From Geomonas paludis (lineage in GTDB: Bacteria > Desulfobacterota > Desulfuromonadia > Geobacterales > Geobacteraceae), in assembly GCF_014193585.1 (NCBI RefSeq), contig NZ_BLXY01000002.1:186001-250000 (forward strand): 64,000 bases of DNA, written 5' to 3'. The position numbers and the translations under genes are program-made. How positions within the stretch are numbered: position 1 is the first letter of the stretch; each line of letters opens with the position of its first letter. A model generated the notes under the pieces. That model worked only from the letters and a program-made list of their open reading frames with translations, was not told the DNA's origin and ran no database searches. This document shows positions 10,235 through 18,430 of the stretch, piece by piece.

Positions 10235-11964
10235 TGCACGACCTCAACCTCATCATGACCGTGACCGGCGGCTTCGTGGCCGCCCTGTGCTTCGGATACC
10301 TGGCGCACCGCATCGGTCTGTCTTCCATAGTCGGCTTCCTTCTTGCCGGGATCGCCGTCGGCCCCTACACGCCCGGGTTCGTCGCCGACCGGCACATGGC
10401 CGAGCAGTTCGCCGAAATCGGCGTAATTCTCCTCATGTTCGGGGTAGGCCTACAGTTTCACTTCAAGGAACTGCTGGAGGTAAGGCGCGCCGCCGTTCCC
10501 GGAGCCCTGGGGCAGAGTGCGGTGGCGACCCTGCTGAGCGCTGCCGTGGCGATCGGGCTTGGGTGGAGCTGGCCCGCCGCCATCATCTTCGGCTTGGCCG
10601 TCTCCGTGGCGAGCACAGTTGTGCTGTTGCGGGTCCTGGTCGACAACAACGAACTGCACACCCCGGCCGGGCACATCGCGGTAGGGTGGCTCGTGGTCGA
10701 GGACCTGCTGACCGTCTTCCTGCTGGTAATCCTGCCGGTCCTCTTCGGGCCGCAGGCGAGCGGCGGCAGCCTCCCTGCCGCCGTCGGACTGGCGCTTGTG
10801 AAGATCGCCCTGCTCATCGTGGTCACCTTCTGGGGGGGCGGCAAGGTGATCCCGCGCATCCTGGAGCATGTGGCGGAAACGCACTCGCGTGAACTGTTCA
10901 CCCTGACCGTGCTGGTGCTGGCCCTGGGGATCGCCGTGGCCTCCGCCAAGTTCTTCGGCGTCTCCATGGCGCTGGGCGCCTTCCTGGCCGGGATGGTGGT
11001 GAAACAGTCCGACTTCAGCTTCCGTGCCGCGACCGAGGCGCTGCCGATGCGGGACGCCTTTGCCGTGTTGTTCTTCGTCTCGGTGGGGATGCTGTTCGAC
11101 CCTGCCCACCTCATGCAGCAACCCGGCCTGGTGCTCACCGTCCTCGCCATCATCGTCATCGGCAAGCCCCTGGCCGCCGTCGTCATCATGTCTGCCCTGG
11201 GCTACGCCCCCCGGGTCGCCCTCTCGGTGGCCTTCGCCCTGGCGCAGATCGGGGAATTCTCCTTCATCCTGGCGTCGGTCGGGAGGGATCTCGGGGTGCT
11301 GGAGCAAAGCGGCGCCAACACCCTGGTGGCCGCGGCCATCATCTCCATCAGCCTCAACCCGCTTCTGTACCGCACCATCCCGTTCCTGGAGCGGCAGACG
11401 AAAGGGACACGGTTGTGGCAGTGGCTGGAAGCGCGTTCCCGCCCCGACTACGCGGGCGCCCGCGTGGAAGGCGCCACCTTCACCAGCAGCGATCGCGCCA
11501 TCGTGGTCGGGTACGGCCCCACCGGGAAGACGCTGGCGCGCCTGCTCACGGAGAACGGCATCGAGCCCTTCGTCGTGGAGATGAACCTGCACACGGTGCG
11601 GCAACTGCAACAGGAAGGAATAGGAGCGCTCTACGGCGACGTCACCCTCAAGGAAACCCTCGAGGCGGCCGGGATCGAGCAGGCGGTGGCGCTGGTGCTG
11701 ACCTCGGCGGGGATGCAGGGCGAGGAGGAGGTGATCCGGCTGGCCCGTCAGCTCAATCCGCAGTTGCGCATCCTGGCCCGGACCAGCTACCTCAGGGACA
11801 TGCCCACGCTGTACCGCGCCGGAGCCAATGCCGTCTTTTCAGGAGAAGGAGAGATCGCGCTCAACATGACCGAGCACATGCTGCGCGGGCTGGGTGCGAC
11901 CGACGAACAGATCGACCGGCAGCGCGACCGGGTCAGGGCGGAGCTGGCCACGGTCGGCCGGTGA
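10234..11964 (+). CDS. Kef-type monovalent cation:proton antiporter (CPA2) with TrkA-N domain
   Basis: 576 residues. Residues ~1-390 form twelve or so hydrophobic helices of the Na+/H+ exchanger fold (LIMTVTGGFVAALCFGYLAH, GRDLGVLEQSGANTLVAA). Residues ~415-530 form a Rossmann RCK/TrkA-N domain with the nucleotide site GYGPTGKTLARLLTENG. The protein should exchange K+ or Na+ for protons across the inner membrane, with the C-terminal domain sensing nucleotide. Overlap with secF implies coupled translation. It resembles YbaL/KefB but lacks enough specific signs to choose one. Convergent with E1-alpha. Confidence 0.9.
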   Translation: MHDLNLIMTVTGGFVAALCFGYLAHRIGLSSIVGFLLAGIAVGPYTPGFVADRHMAEQFAEIGVILLMFGVGLQFHFKELLEVRRAAVPGALGQSAVATLLSAAVAIGLGWSWPAAIIFGLAVSVASTVVLLRVLVDNNELHTPAGHIAVGWLVVEDLLTVFLLVILPVLFGPQASGGSLPAAVGLALVKIALLIVVTFWGGGKVIPRILEHVAETHSRELFTLTVLVLALGIAVASAKFFGVSMALGAFLAGMVVKQSDFSFRAATEALPMRDAFAVLFFVSVGMLFDPAHLMQQPGLVLTVLAIIVIGKPLAAVVIMSALGYAPRVALSVAFALAQIGEFSFILASVGRDLGVLEQSGANTLVAAAIISISLNPLLYRTIPFLERQTKGTRLWQWLEARSRPDYAGARVEGATFTSSDRAIVVGYGPTGKTLARLLTENGIEPFVVEMNLHTVRQLQQEGIGALYGDVTLKETLEAAGIEQAVALVLTSAGMQGEEEVIRLARQLNPQLRILARTSYLRDMPTLYRAGANAVFSGEGEIALNMTEHMLRGLGATDEQIDRQRDRVRAELATVGR

Positions 11965-12045
11965 CCGACAAGGCGGGCAGGGCTTTCACCGCAGGGGTAA
12001 CTGGGTAACGGGCGGACAAGCGGGCGACGTGACGGAAACGGCCGC

Positions 12046-12072
12046 GATGGCGCCCCGGAACGGGGCGCCATC
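12046..12072. terminator. Perfect 12-bp hairpin between convergent genes
   Basis: GATGGCGCCCCG (12046-12057), loop GAA, CGGGGCGCCATC (12061-12072), a perfect stem between the ends of the antiporter and E1-alpha genes. No U tract follows on either strand, so it may be a transcript-end stabiliser rather than an intrinsic terminator. Confidence 0.5.
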
Positions 12073-12081
12073 GGTACGGCG

Positions 12082-13059
12082 TCAAACGTAGATATCCTCC
12101 CAAACCTCGCCGTCCTCGGGCCACGGGGACTCCTCGGCGAACCGGACGCTTTCCTCCACCTGGGCCAGGCAGCGCCTGGTGATCTCATCGAGTCGTTCCT
12201 GGTTCGCCATCCCCTCCTCTATGAGCCGGCGCGACAGGTTGATGATCGGGTCCCGGCTTTTCCACACATCGGTCTCCGAGGAACTGCGGTACTTGGCGGG
12301 GTCGGACATGGAGTGGCCACGGAAGCGGTAGGTGACCGCCTCGATGAAGTAGGGGCGCTGCCGCTCCCTGACCCACTCGGCGGCACGCTTGGTGGCCTGG
12401 TACATGGCGATGACGTCCATGCCGTCCACCTTCTCGCTGGGGATGTCGTAGCCGCAGGTGCGCCGGTGCAGGGCGGCCTGGGCGGAGGCGCGATGCACCT
12501 CGGTGCCGATGCCGTAGAAGTTGTTCTCGCAGACGAACAGGACCGGCAGGTCCCAAAGGCGCGACCAGTTCAGCGACTCATGGAAGGTCCCCTGGTTCAT
12601 CGAGCCGTCGCCGAAGAAGCACGCCGTGACGCGGTCCTCTTCGAGCAGCTGGCTTCCCCAGGCGAGACCGGTGGCGATCGGGAACTGCCCCCCCACGATG
12701 GCGTACCCTCCCATGAAGTTGAGCTCCGGTGCGAAGAGGTGCATGGAGCCCCCCTTACCCTTGCATAGGCCGGTCGCCTTGCCGAACAGCTCCGCCATCA
12801 CCTTCTTGGGCTCGGCGCCGCGCACGATGGCCTGGGCGTGGTCGCGGTAGGCGGACAGGATGTAGTCCTTTTGCTGCAGCCCGGCCGTGCAGCCGACCGC
12901 GACGGCTTCCTGCCCGGAGTACAGGTGCAAAAAGCCGGTGATGTGCCCCTTGGAGTACTGCTCGGCGCAGCTCTCCTCAAACTCGCGGCATAGCACCATC
13001 TGCTCGTAGAAACCAAGCAGCTCTTCCTCGGAGAGCAGCTCCCTAAGGGTCTCAGCCAT
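12082..13059 (-). CDS. Pyruvate dehydrogenase E1 component alpha subunit
   Basis: 325 residues, usual family length. The thiamine diphosphate motif is complete: GDGSMNQGTFHESLN followed by CENN about 30 residues on. The phosphorylation-loop region typical of E1-alpha (YRFRGHSMSDPAKYR) is also present. It forms the E1 heterotetramer with the beta subunit at 7496-8482. Its first 8 bases overlap the end of the aconitase gene, so the two are read as one operon and probably translationally coupled. Separation from E1-beta/E2 by a 3.6-kb opposite-strand block is unusual compared with compact pdh operons. Confidence 0.93.
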   Translation of the reverse strand: MAETLRELLSEEELLGFYEQMVLCREFEESCAEQYSKGHITGFLHLYSGQEAVAVGCTAGLQQKDYILSAYRDHAQAIVRGAEPKKVMAELFGKATGLCKGKGGSMHLFAPELNFMGGYAIVGGQFPIATGLAWGSQLLEEDRVTACFFGDGSMNQGTFHESLNWSRLWDLPVLFVCENNFYGIGTEVHRASAQAALHRRTCGYDIPSEKVDGMDVIAMYQATKRAAEWVRERQRPYFIEAVTYRFRGHSMSDPAKYRSSSETDVWKSRDPIINLSRRLIEEGMANQERLDEITRRCLAQVEESVRFAEESPWPEDGEVWEDIYV

Positions 13060-14989
13060 GATTCTCCTCCTTTACTGTATTGAGCAGTCCCCCCGCCACC
13101 AGCTCGCGACGCTCGCGTTGCGACGCGTTCAGGAGGGTCACGATCTCGGCTCCATCGACCCGGATCGGGATCTCGGTGGCGCCGCTCTCGGTCAGTTCCC
13201 GCAGCCGCGGGATGGTGATGCGGTCCCCCTGCTTGATGCGGTCGTAGTCGGCGGGGTCCTTGAAGACCAGCGGCAGGATGCCGAAGTTGATCAGGTTGGA
13301 GCGGTGGATCCTGGCGAAGCTCTTGGCGATCTTCACCCGGATGCCGAGGTAGCGCGGCGCGAGCGCCGCATGCTCGCGCGACGACCCTTGGCCGTAGTTC
13401 TCGCCCCCCACCACCGCACCGTCCCCCTTTTCCGCCGCCCTGATCGCGAACTCGGGATCGGCCTGCTCGAAGACGAACTTGCTGATGGCGGGAATGTTGC
13501 TGCGGAAAGGGAGCACCTTGTTCCCGGCCGGCATGATGGTGTCGGTGGAGACGTTGTCCCCCACCTTGATGATCACCTCCACGTCGAGCTGGTCCGGGAG
13601 TGCGGGGAACTCCGGGAAGGGGACGATGTTGGGACCGGTGACGATCTCGACCGGGCCGCCGTCCTCCGGCGGCGCCTGGATGCCGGCGTCGTCCACCAGG
13701 TAGCGGTCCGGGTTCTTCACGTCCGGCCAGGGGAGCAGTTCCGAGAGCTTGCGCGGGTCGGTGACCACGCCGAAGACACCTGCCGCGGCGGCCGTTTCCG
13801 GGGAGCAGAGGTAGACCCGGTCCTCCTTGGTGCCGCTGCGTCCCGGGAAGTTGCGCGGGAAGGTTCTAAGCGAGACCTGGTTGGTGCCGGGGGCCTGCCC
13901 CATGCCGATGCAGCCCAGGCAGCCGGGCTGGTGCACCTGGCCGCCGGCCAAAAGGAGCATCATGAAGCCGCCGTGGGCCACCACGTTCTCCAGCACCTGG
14001 CGGCTGCCGGGGTTGATGTGGAAGGCAAGTCCGGGGGCGATGCGGCGCCCCTCCAGGATGCGGCAGACGGTCATCAGGTCGCGGAAGGAGGAGTTGACCG
14101 AACTGCCGACGATGACCTGGTCCACCTTGAGCCCCTCGATCTCGGAGACCGGCACCACGTTGTCCGGCGAAGACGGGCAGGCGATCAGCGGCACCACCTG
14201 GGACAGGTCGATCTCGTCGTACTCGTCGTAAGATGCGTCCGCGTCGGCTGAGAGTTCGCGCCAGACGTCGCCGCGTCCCTGCGCCTCCAGAAACGCCCGG
14301 GTGTTATCGTCGCTTGGGAACACAGTCGTCGTCGCGCCCAATTCCGCCCCCATGTTGCCGATGGTGGCGCGGTCGGTTGCCGATAGGGTGGCGATGCCCG
14401 GCCCGTAATATTCGATGATCTTTCCTACCCCGCCCTTAACCGTGTGACGCCTGAGCATCTCCAGGATCACGTCCTTGCCGGAGACCCAGGGTTGCAACTG
14501 CCCGGTCAGCTTGACACCCCAGATTTTGGGGCAGGTGAGGTGGAAGGGATACCCCGCCATGGCCAGCGCCACGTCGAGCCCCCCGGCGCCGATGGCGAGC
14601 TGTCCGAGACCTGCGGCCGTGGGGGTGTGCGAGTCGGCGCCAAGGAGCGTGGTGCCGGGGACGCCGAAACGCTCCAGGTGCACCTGGTGCGAGACGCCGT
14701 TGCCCGGCTTGGAGAGATGGACCCCGAACTTCTGTGCCGCCGTGGCGAGAAAGACGTGGTCGTCCGCGTTCTTGTTATCGGTCTGCAGAAGGTTGTGGTC
14801 GACGTACTGCGCCGCCAGCCCCACCTTCACCCTGGGGATACCGGTGGCCATGAACTCCAGCATGGCCATGGTGCCGGTCGCGTCCTGCAGCAGGGTCTGG
14901 TCGATCCGGATCGCGATTTCCCGCCCCGGCACCAGCTCCCCTTCCACCAGGTGTTCCTTCAGTATCTTTCTAGCCAGGTTCTCTCCCAT
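13052..14989 (-). CDS. Aconitate hydratase, Aquifex-type
   Basis: 645 residues, shorter than the ~890-residue AcnA of enterics and matching the shorter aconitase subgroup. Iron-sulfur ligands are visible as one Cys in LIACPSSPDN and a pair in QPGCLGCIGMGQAPG. The C-terminal swivel domain has DNVSTDTIMPAGNK and the substrate-binding YGQGSSREHAAL. It interconverts citrate and isocitrate in the TCA cycle. The gene starts at ATG 14989 behind taggagg and overlaps E1-alpha, linking acetyl-CoA production and TCA entry in one transcript. Confidence 0.93.
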   Translation of the reverse strand: MGENLARKILKEHLVEGELVPGREIAIRIDQTLLQDATGTMAMLEFMATGIPRVKVGLAAQYVDHNLLQTDNKNADDHVFLATAAQKFGVHLSKPGNGVSHQVHLERFGVPGTTLLGADSHTPTAAGLGQLAIGAGGLDVALAMAGYPFHLTCPKIWGVKLTGQLQPWVSGKDVILEMLRRHTVKGGVGKIIEYYGPGIATLSATDRATIGNMGAELGATTTVFPSDDNTRAFLEAQGRGDVWRELSADADASYDEYDEIDLSQVVPLIACPSSPDNVVPVSEIEGLKVDQVIVGSSVNSSFRDLMTVCRILEGRRIAPGLAFHINPGSRQVLENVVAHGGFMMLLLAGGQVHQPGCLGCIGMGQAPGTNQVSLRTFPRNFPGRSGTKEDRVYLCSPETAAAAGVFGVVTDPRKLSELLPWPDVKNPDRYLVDDAGIQAPPEDGGPVEIVTGPNIVPFPEFPALPDQLDVEVIIKVGDNVSTDTIMPAGNKVLPFRSNIPAISKFVFEQADPEFAIRAAEKGDGAVVGGENYGQGSSREHAALAPRYLGIRVKIAKSFARIHRSNLINFGILPLVFKDPADYDRIKQGDRITIPRLRELTESGATEIPIRVDGAEIVTLLNASQRERRELVAGGLLNTVKEENHG

Positions 14990-15022
14990 CTTAGCCTCCT
15001 AAACCGCGGGCTGGCCGCGGCC

Positions 15023-15376
15023 TCAGCCGATGCTGGAGTCCTCCAGGAGTTCCTTCAGTACGACCGCATTGTTGTGCTCTTCGTCCTTCGCGGCATAGAG
15101 CAGGGTCACCGTGCTGTGGGCGCACACTCCTGCCAGCTCCTTGAGCAGCGCCCCCTGCCCCTGCAATTCCTGGCGGTAGCGCGCCCGGAAATCCTGCCAT
15201 TTCTCGGGATCGTGCCCGAACCAGTGGCGCAGCTCGTCCGAGGGAGCGAGTTCCTTCTCCCAGCGATCCAGGTGCGCCCCGTCCTTGGAGACCCCCCGGG
15301 GCCAGAGCCGGTCTACCAGCACGCGCACACCATCCTGCGCTGCCGGCTCGTCGTATATTCTCTTTATCCGGACCAT
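15023..15376 (-). CDS. DUF488 family protein
   Basis: 117 residues from ATG 15376, four bases after the stop of the SRPBCC-DUF302 gene. A TTG start at 15391 would overlap that gene. Motifs of the DUF488 family are clear: KRIYDEPA, RVLVDRLWPRGVSKD, WFGHDPEKWQDFRARY and LLYAAKDEEHNNAVVL. The biochemical function of the family is unknown. It is probably co-transcribed with the gene upstream; no terminator is seen between it and aconitase 33 bp downstream. Confidence 0.85.
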   Translation of the reverse strand: MVRIKRIYDEPAAQDGVRVLVDRLWPRGVSKDGAHLDRWEKELAPSDELRHWFGHDPEKWQDFRARYRQELQGQGALLKELAGVCAHSTVTLLYAAKDEEHNNAVVLKELLEDSSIG

Positions 15377-15380
15377 GGCT

Positions 15381-16238
15381 TCACACCGCAACGGGGTGCA
15401 GCCCCGCCAAGACCCGCTGCAGGCCCTGCTTGACCGTGACCGAGAGCTCGTTCAGTTGACTGTTCCCCACCAGGGAGAGTCCCGCCACGGGATCCATCAC
15501 CATGACCACGGTACGCGCTTCGCTCACCGAGTAGACCGCGACGTTGCAGGGGAGCAGCGTCCCGATGTCGATCTCCGCGCCGAAGGCCTGGTAGGCGAGG
15601 CCCGGGTTGCAGGCCCCGAGGATGTGGTAGTTGCGGAAGTCCTTGTCGAGCTTCTCCTTGAACTTCTGTTTCACGTCGATCTCGAACAGCACCCCGAACC
15701 CCTCCCTTTGCAGCTCCTGGTGCACCCTGGGCAGGGCATCGGCAAAGGGGAGCGCCATGGTGACGCCGAATGCGTACGATGTGGAAAGGGGTTTCGCCTC
15801 CTGCGCCTCCATCGCTTCGGCTTTTTCTTTCAAACTGATCACCTCTCTCTGGATTTGCTCCGGGAGGTCGCTGCGGATCATCCGCTCGGCCTCGTCGTCC
15901 TTGGGCGCCCAGTCCACTTCAATGGTCAGCACCTGCGGCGCCACCGGGCTTTGCACCGAGGACGGCACCACCCGGTTCACCACCCGACCGGTAAACAGCG
16001 GGTGCTCCAGGAGAAAGTAGCGCACCTCCCCGTGAGTCTTGTCGAGGACCACCTTCTCGGTGATCAGTATCCCCTCCCCTCTTATTTCACGCAGCAGACC
16101 GTTGCCGTAGTGTTGCAGGGTGCGCGACTGCGTCACCCCCGGCAGGTAGGAATGCGGCTGTTCCATTTTCTCGATGAGAAGCTTCCACACGGTATCAAGC
16201 GCAGCGTGTACTTCGCAGCTATGAGAGATTTTGCGCAT
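15381..16238 (-). CDS. SRPBCC-like domain fused to DUF302
   Basis: 285 residues from ATG 16238, chosen because gggagg sits eight bases upstream; the frame is open further back but lacks such a site. Residues 1-150 look like a START/SRPBCC ligand-binding fold of the AtaL/DUF1857 type (ISHSCEVHAALDTVWKLLIE, SRTLQHYGNGLLREI). Residues ~165-285 are a DUF302 domain (SYAFGVTMALPFADALPRVH, NYHILGACNPGLAYQAF, PCNVAVYSV). DUF302 proteins are usually single-domain. The fusion suggests the two bind the same ligand or partner, but no function can be assigned. Next gene DUF488 is adjacent. Confidence 0.75.
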   Translation of the reverse strand: MRKISHSCEVHAALDTVWKLLIEKMEQPHSYLPGVTQSRTLQHYGNGLLREIRGEGILITEKVVLDKTHGEVRYFLLEHPLFTGRVVNRVVPSSVQSPVAPQVLTIEVDWAPKDDEAERMIRSDLPEQIQREVISLKEKAEAMEAQEAKPLSTSYAFGVTMALPFADALPRVHQELQREGFGVLFEIDVKQKFKEKLDKDFRNYHILGACNPGLAYQAFGAEIDIGTLLPCNVAVYSVSEARTVVMVMDPVAGLSLVGNSQLNELSVTVKQGLQRVLAGLHPVAV

Positions 16239-16511
16239 GGCGTGCACCTCCCGCTCGCTTTGCCCCCGAGGGCTCATTAGATATTGTATCCCCCAAGTGA
16301 AACAACTGGAATACTTTACCCGATTGTCGGGGGCCAGCAACGACCGACCGGCGGATTTTTCATGGGAAAATGCCGCAGGGGCGCGGCGGCTGGCGGCAAC
16401 GGGAGTGCAGCACAGCCAGGGTGGGAACAAGGCAAGCTACGCCTTGTGTTGGACGTCGATCTAAATTAATATAACGCCCGCAACGGCGCGACTGCGCCCA
16501 GGAGGAACGAC

Positions 16512-17267
16512 ATGGAGAAATGTGCCCTCATTACAGGAGCATCGTCGGGATTTGGGGCCGCCTGCGCGCGGGCGCTGGCTGAGTTGGGCTGGAAACTGGT
16601 GCTCACCGCGCGGCGGGAAGACAAGCTGCAGGCCCTCAGGGAGGAGCTTGCCGGCAAGACCAAAGTACACGCGCTGACCCTGGACGTGCGCGACGGCAAC
16701 GCCGTTGCCGCCGCCTGCGCCGGTCTGCCGCCGGAGTTCGCTGAGGTGGACCTGCTGGTCAACAACGCCGGCCTCGCCCTCGGGCTGGAGCCGGCCCACC
16801 AGGCGTCGCTCGAGGACTGGGAGACCATGGTGGACACCAACGTCAAGGGGGTCATGTACTGCACCCGCGCCATCCTTCCCGGGATGGTGGCCCGCAACCG
16901 CGGCCACGTGGTCAACATCGGCTCGGTGGCCGGAAGCTGGCCCTACCCCGGCGGCAACGTCTACGGCGCCACCAAGGCCTTCGTGCAGCAGTTCTCCCGG
17001 AACCTGCGCGCCGACCTCTTGGGGACGGCGGTGCGGGTGACCAACATCGAGCCGGGCATGGCGGAGACCGAGTTTTCCAGGGTCCGCTTCAAGGGAGAAG
17101 ACGAGAAGGCGCAGCGGGTGTACACGGGGACCGAGCCGCTGCGACCGGAGGACATCGCCGATATCGTGGTCTGGGTGGCCTCGGTCCCGGCGCGGGTCAA
17201 CATCAATAGCGTCGAGGTGATGTGCGTGCAGCAGGCCTGGGGTCCCCTGGCGGTGCACCGGTCGTAG
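16512..17267 (+). CDS. Short-chain dehydrogenase, YdfG-like
   Basis: 251 residues from ATG 16512 behind caggagga. Classical SDR features: cofactor site TGASSGFGAACARAL, NNAGLALG, catalytic Ser in NIGSVAGSWPYP and the YxxxK pair in YGATKAF. The C-terminal NINSVEVM segment is typical of YdfG, an NADP-dependent 3-hydroxy acid (serine, malonic semialdehyde) dehydrogenase. Arg residues after the second strand (TARRED) also suggest NADP preference. Single-gene unit followed by a repeat element and a terminator. Confidence 0.88.
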   Translation: MEKCALITGASSGFGAACARALAELGWKLVLTARREDKLQALREELAGKTKVHALTLDVRDGNAVAAACAGLPPEFAEVDLLVNNAGLALGLEPAHQASLEDWETMVDTNVKGVMYCTRAILPGMVARNRGHVVNIGSVAGSWPYPGGNVYGATKAFVQQFSRNLRADLLGTAVRVTNIEPGMAETEFSRVRFKGEDEKAQRVYTGTEPLRPEDIADIVVWVASVPARVNINSVEVMCVQQAWGPLAVHRS

Positions 17268-17310
17268 AGGGATATACGGCAGATACGGCGGCTCCCTTGA
17301 TCTCCCCCCC

Positions 17311-17426
17311 CCAACCCTCTCCCTTCGGGAGAGGGTTGGGGTGAGGGCGTTGCCACAAGGAGACAGCGTAACCGGAGGCCGGCGCCCTCACCCGGCCTTC
17401 GGCCACCCTCTCCCGGAGGGAGAGGG
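17311..17426 (+). repeat. Dispersed GC-rich double-palindrome repeat, copy 1
   Basis: 116 bp starting CCAACCCTCTCCC and ending GGAGGGAGAGGG. It has two hairpins, CCCTCTCCCTTCGGGAGAGG at one end and its relative at the other, joined by GGTGAGGGCG and CGCCCTCACCC around a variable centre. Same family as 34181, 55146, 58172 and 59253. No coding content. Confidence 0.9.
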
Positions 17427-17454
17427 ACTCAGATACGCTGGCAGGGCTAAACAC

Positions 17455-17486
17455 AAAGGGGAGCCCGATCAACCGGGCTCCCCTTT
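17455..17486. terminator. Bidirectional intrinsic terminator
   Basis: AAAGGGGAGCCCG (17455-17467), loop ATCAAC, CGGGCTCCCCTTT (17474-17486): a perfect 13-bp stem with A and T tracts on both sides, between the convergent dehydrogenase and hemerythrin genes. Confidence 0.85.
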
Positions 17487-17539
17487 ATATATATGCTGCT
17501 GCCGGGCTAACATCTCTGCTGCCGCGCCCGAACCACCCG

Positions 17540-18004
17540 CTATTGCTCGCCGTTCCCCTCGGGGCTATCGCTGTGACCGTTGCCGTTGCCGTTGCCGTTC
17601 TGGCCGGTCTGCTTCACAAAATCGATGAACTCCTTGTCCAGCTTGTTGAAGTGGGAGCGGAGCCACTCGCACATGGCGGTAATGACGGCCACGATCATCA
17701 GAGTGTTGTCCCCCTGCTCGGCGTGCAACGTCTCCAGCCGCAGCACCTCCCGGAAAAAGATCTCGTGCTGGGTCTTATGGGAGTGGTAGCCGGGATAGCC
17801 GGCTTCCAGCATCAGCTTCTCCTCGTCCCGGAAGTGCCACCGCACGTACTTTTTCAAAAACCACATCAACCTGCCGATCTCGTCGGCGCCCTTCCTGCTC
17901 TTGGCCCCCTTGAGCAGGTCGTCGACGCGGCGCAGCAGCTCCTTGTGCTGCTTGTCCACCGCCTCGCTGCCCGTCGCCATATCCTCGTGCCACTGCGTCA
18001 GCAT
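17540..18004 (-). CDS. Bacteriohemerythrin
   Basis: 154 residues from ATG 18004 with aaggag upstream. The diiron ligand set of hemerythrin is visible in order: H6 in QWHEDM, HKELL, HFRDEEKLM, HSHKTQHEIF and HFNKLDKEF. Such proteins bind O2 reversibly; in anaerobic or microaerophilic bacteria they store, deliver or sense oxygen. The C-terminus has a GNGNGNGNG run of repeated Gly-Asn codons that looks like a small in-frame slippage repeat. Position at the end of the formate dehydrogenase strand is suggestive of oxygen protection but is not proof. Confidence 0.92.
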   Translation of the reverse strand: MLTQWHEDMATGSEAVDKQHKELLRRVDDLLKGAKSRKGADEIGRLMWFLKKYVRWHFRDEEKLMLEAGYPGYHSHKTQHEIFFREVLRLETLHAEQGDNTLMIVAVITAMCEWLRSHFNKLDKEFIDFVKQTGQNGNGNGNGHSDSPEGNGEQ

Positions 18005-18123
18005 CTACCGTCTCCTTGTCACGACACGGCGGCAATCATTGCCACCGAAACCGCAGAACCGGCTTTTTCAACCGGTTATCGTTTAGATCGGCAGACGCCC
18101 CCACTTCCTTGAGAACTTTCGTT

Positions 18124-18156
18124 AAAAAAAAAGGCCCCGGGAAACCCCAGGGCCTT
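18124..18156 (-). terminator. Intrinsic terminator of tatA
   Basis: On the minus strand AAGGCCC (from 18156-18150) pairs with GGGCCTT (18137-18131) and is followed by a run of U (18130-18124). Placed 28 bp after the tatA stop. Confidence 0.85.
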
Positions 18157-18183
18157 GAAAGTATTGACCGGCCTTTGCCGAGG

Positions 18184-18357
18184 CTAGGCCTTTTTCTCCT
18201 CGTTCAGCTGGACCAAGTCCTCGCCTGCGGAGGCTTTCTTGAAATTCTTGATGCTGCTCCCCAGTGCCTGTCCCAGCTGCGGGAGCTTGGCGGGGCCGAC
18301 AACAACGAGGGCTATCACGAGCACGATGATCATTTCCGGCATACCGAATCCAAACAT
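18184..18357 (-). CDS. tatA: Twin-arginine translocase subunit TatA/TatE
   Basis: 57 residues, starting at ATG 18357 behind aaggag. A short N-terminus, one membrane helix (MIIVLVIALVVVGPAKLPQL) with the conserved hinge and F-G-M/P-E motif, then an amphipathic helix (LGQALGSSIKNFKKA) and a short charged tail. It forms the pore part of the Tat export system. It is shorter than E. coli TatA (89) and close to TatE. No tatB or tatC lies nearby. It sits just after the FdhD-MobA gene in a locus whose main enzyme, FdnG, has a twin-arginine signal, which suggests a local supply of TatA. Confidence 0.92.
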   Translation of the reverse strand: MFGFGMPEMIIVLVIALVVVGPAKLPQLGQALGSSIKNFKKASAGEDLVQLNEEKKA

Positions 18358-18430
18358 TTACCTTCTCCTTTGAACTCCCGCGCCGGGGAGCTGTTGCGTT
18401 GACGCCTCTTGGTTCAGACCGCCCCCTGGG

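Noticed and set aside
17311-17426. Dispersed palindromes as insertion sequences
   Set aside because: About 112 bp each with no coding content or target duplication that I can see; they may be non-autonomous, but no transposase is in the window.
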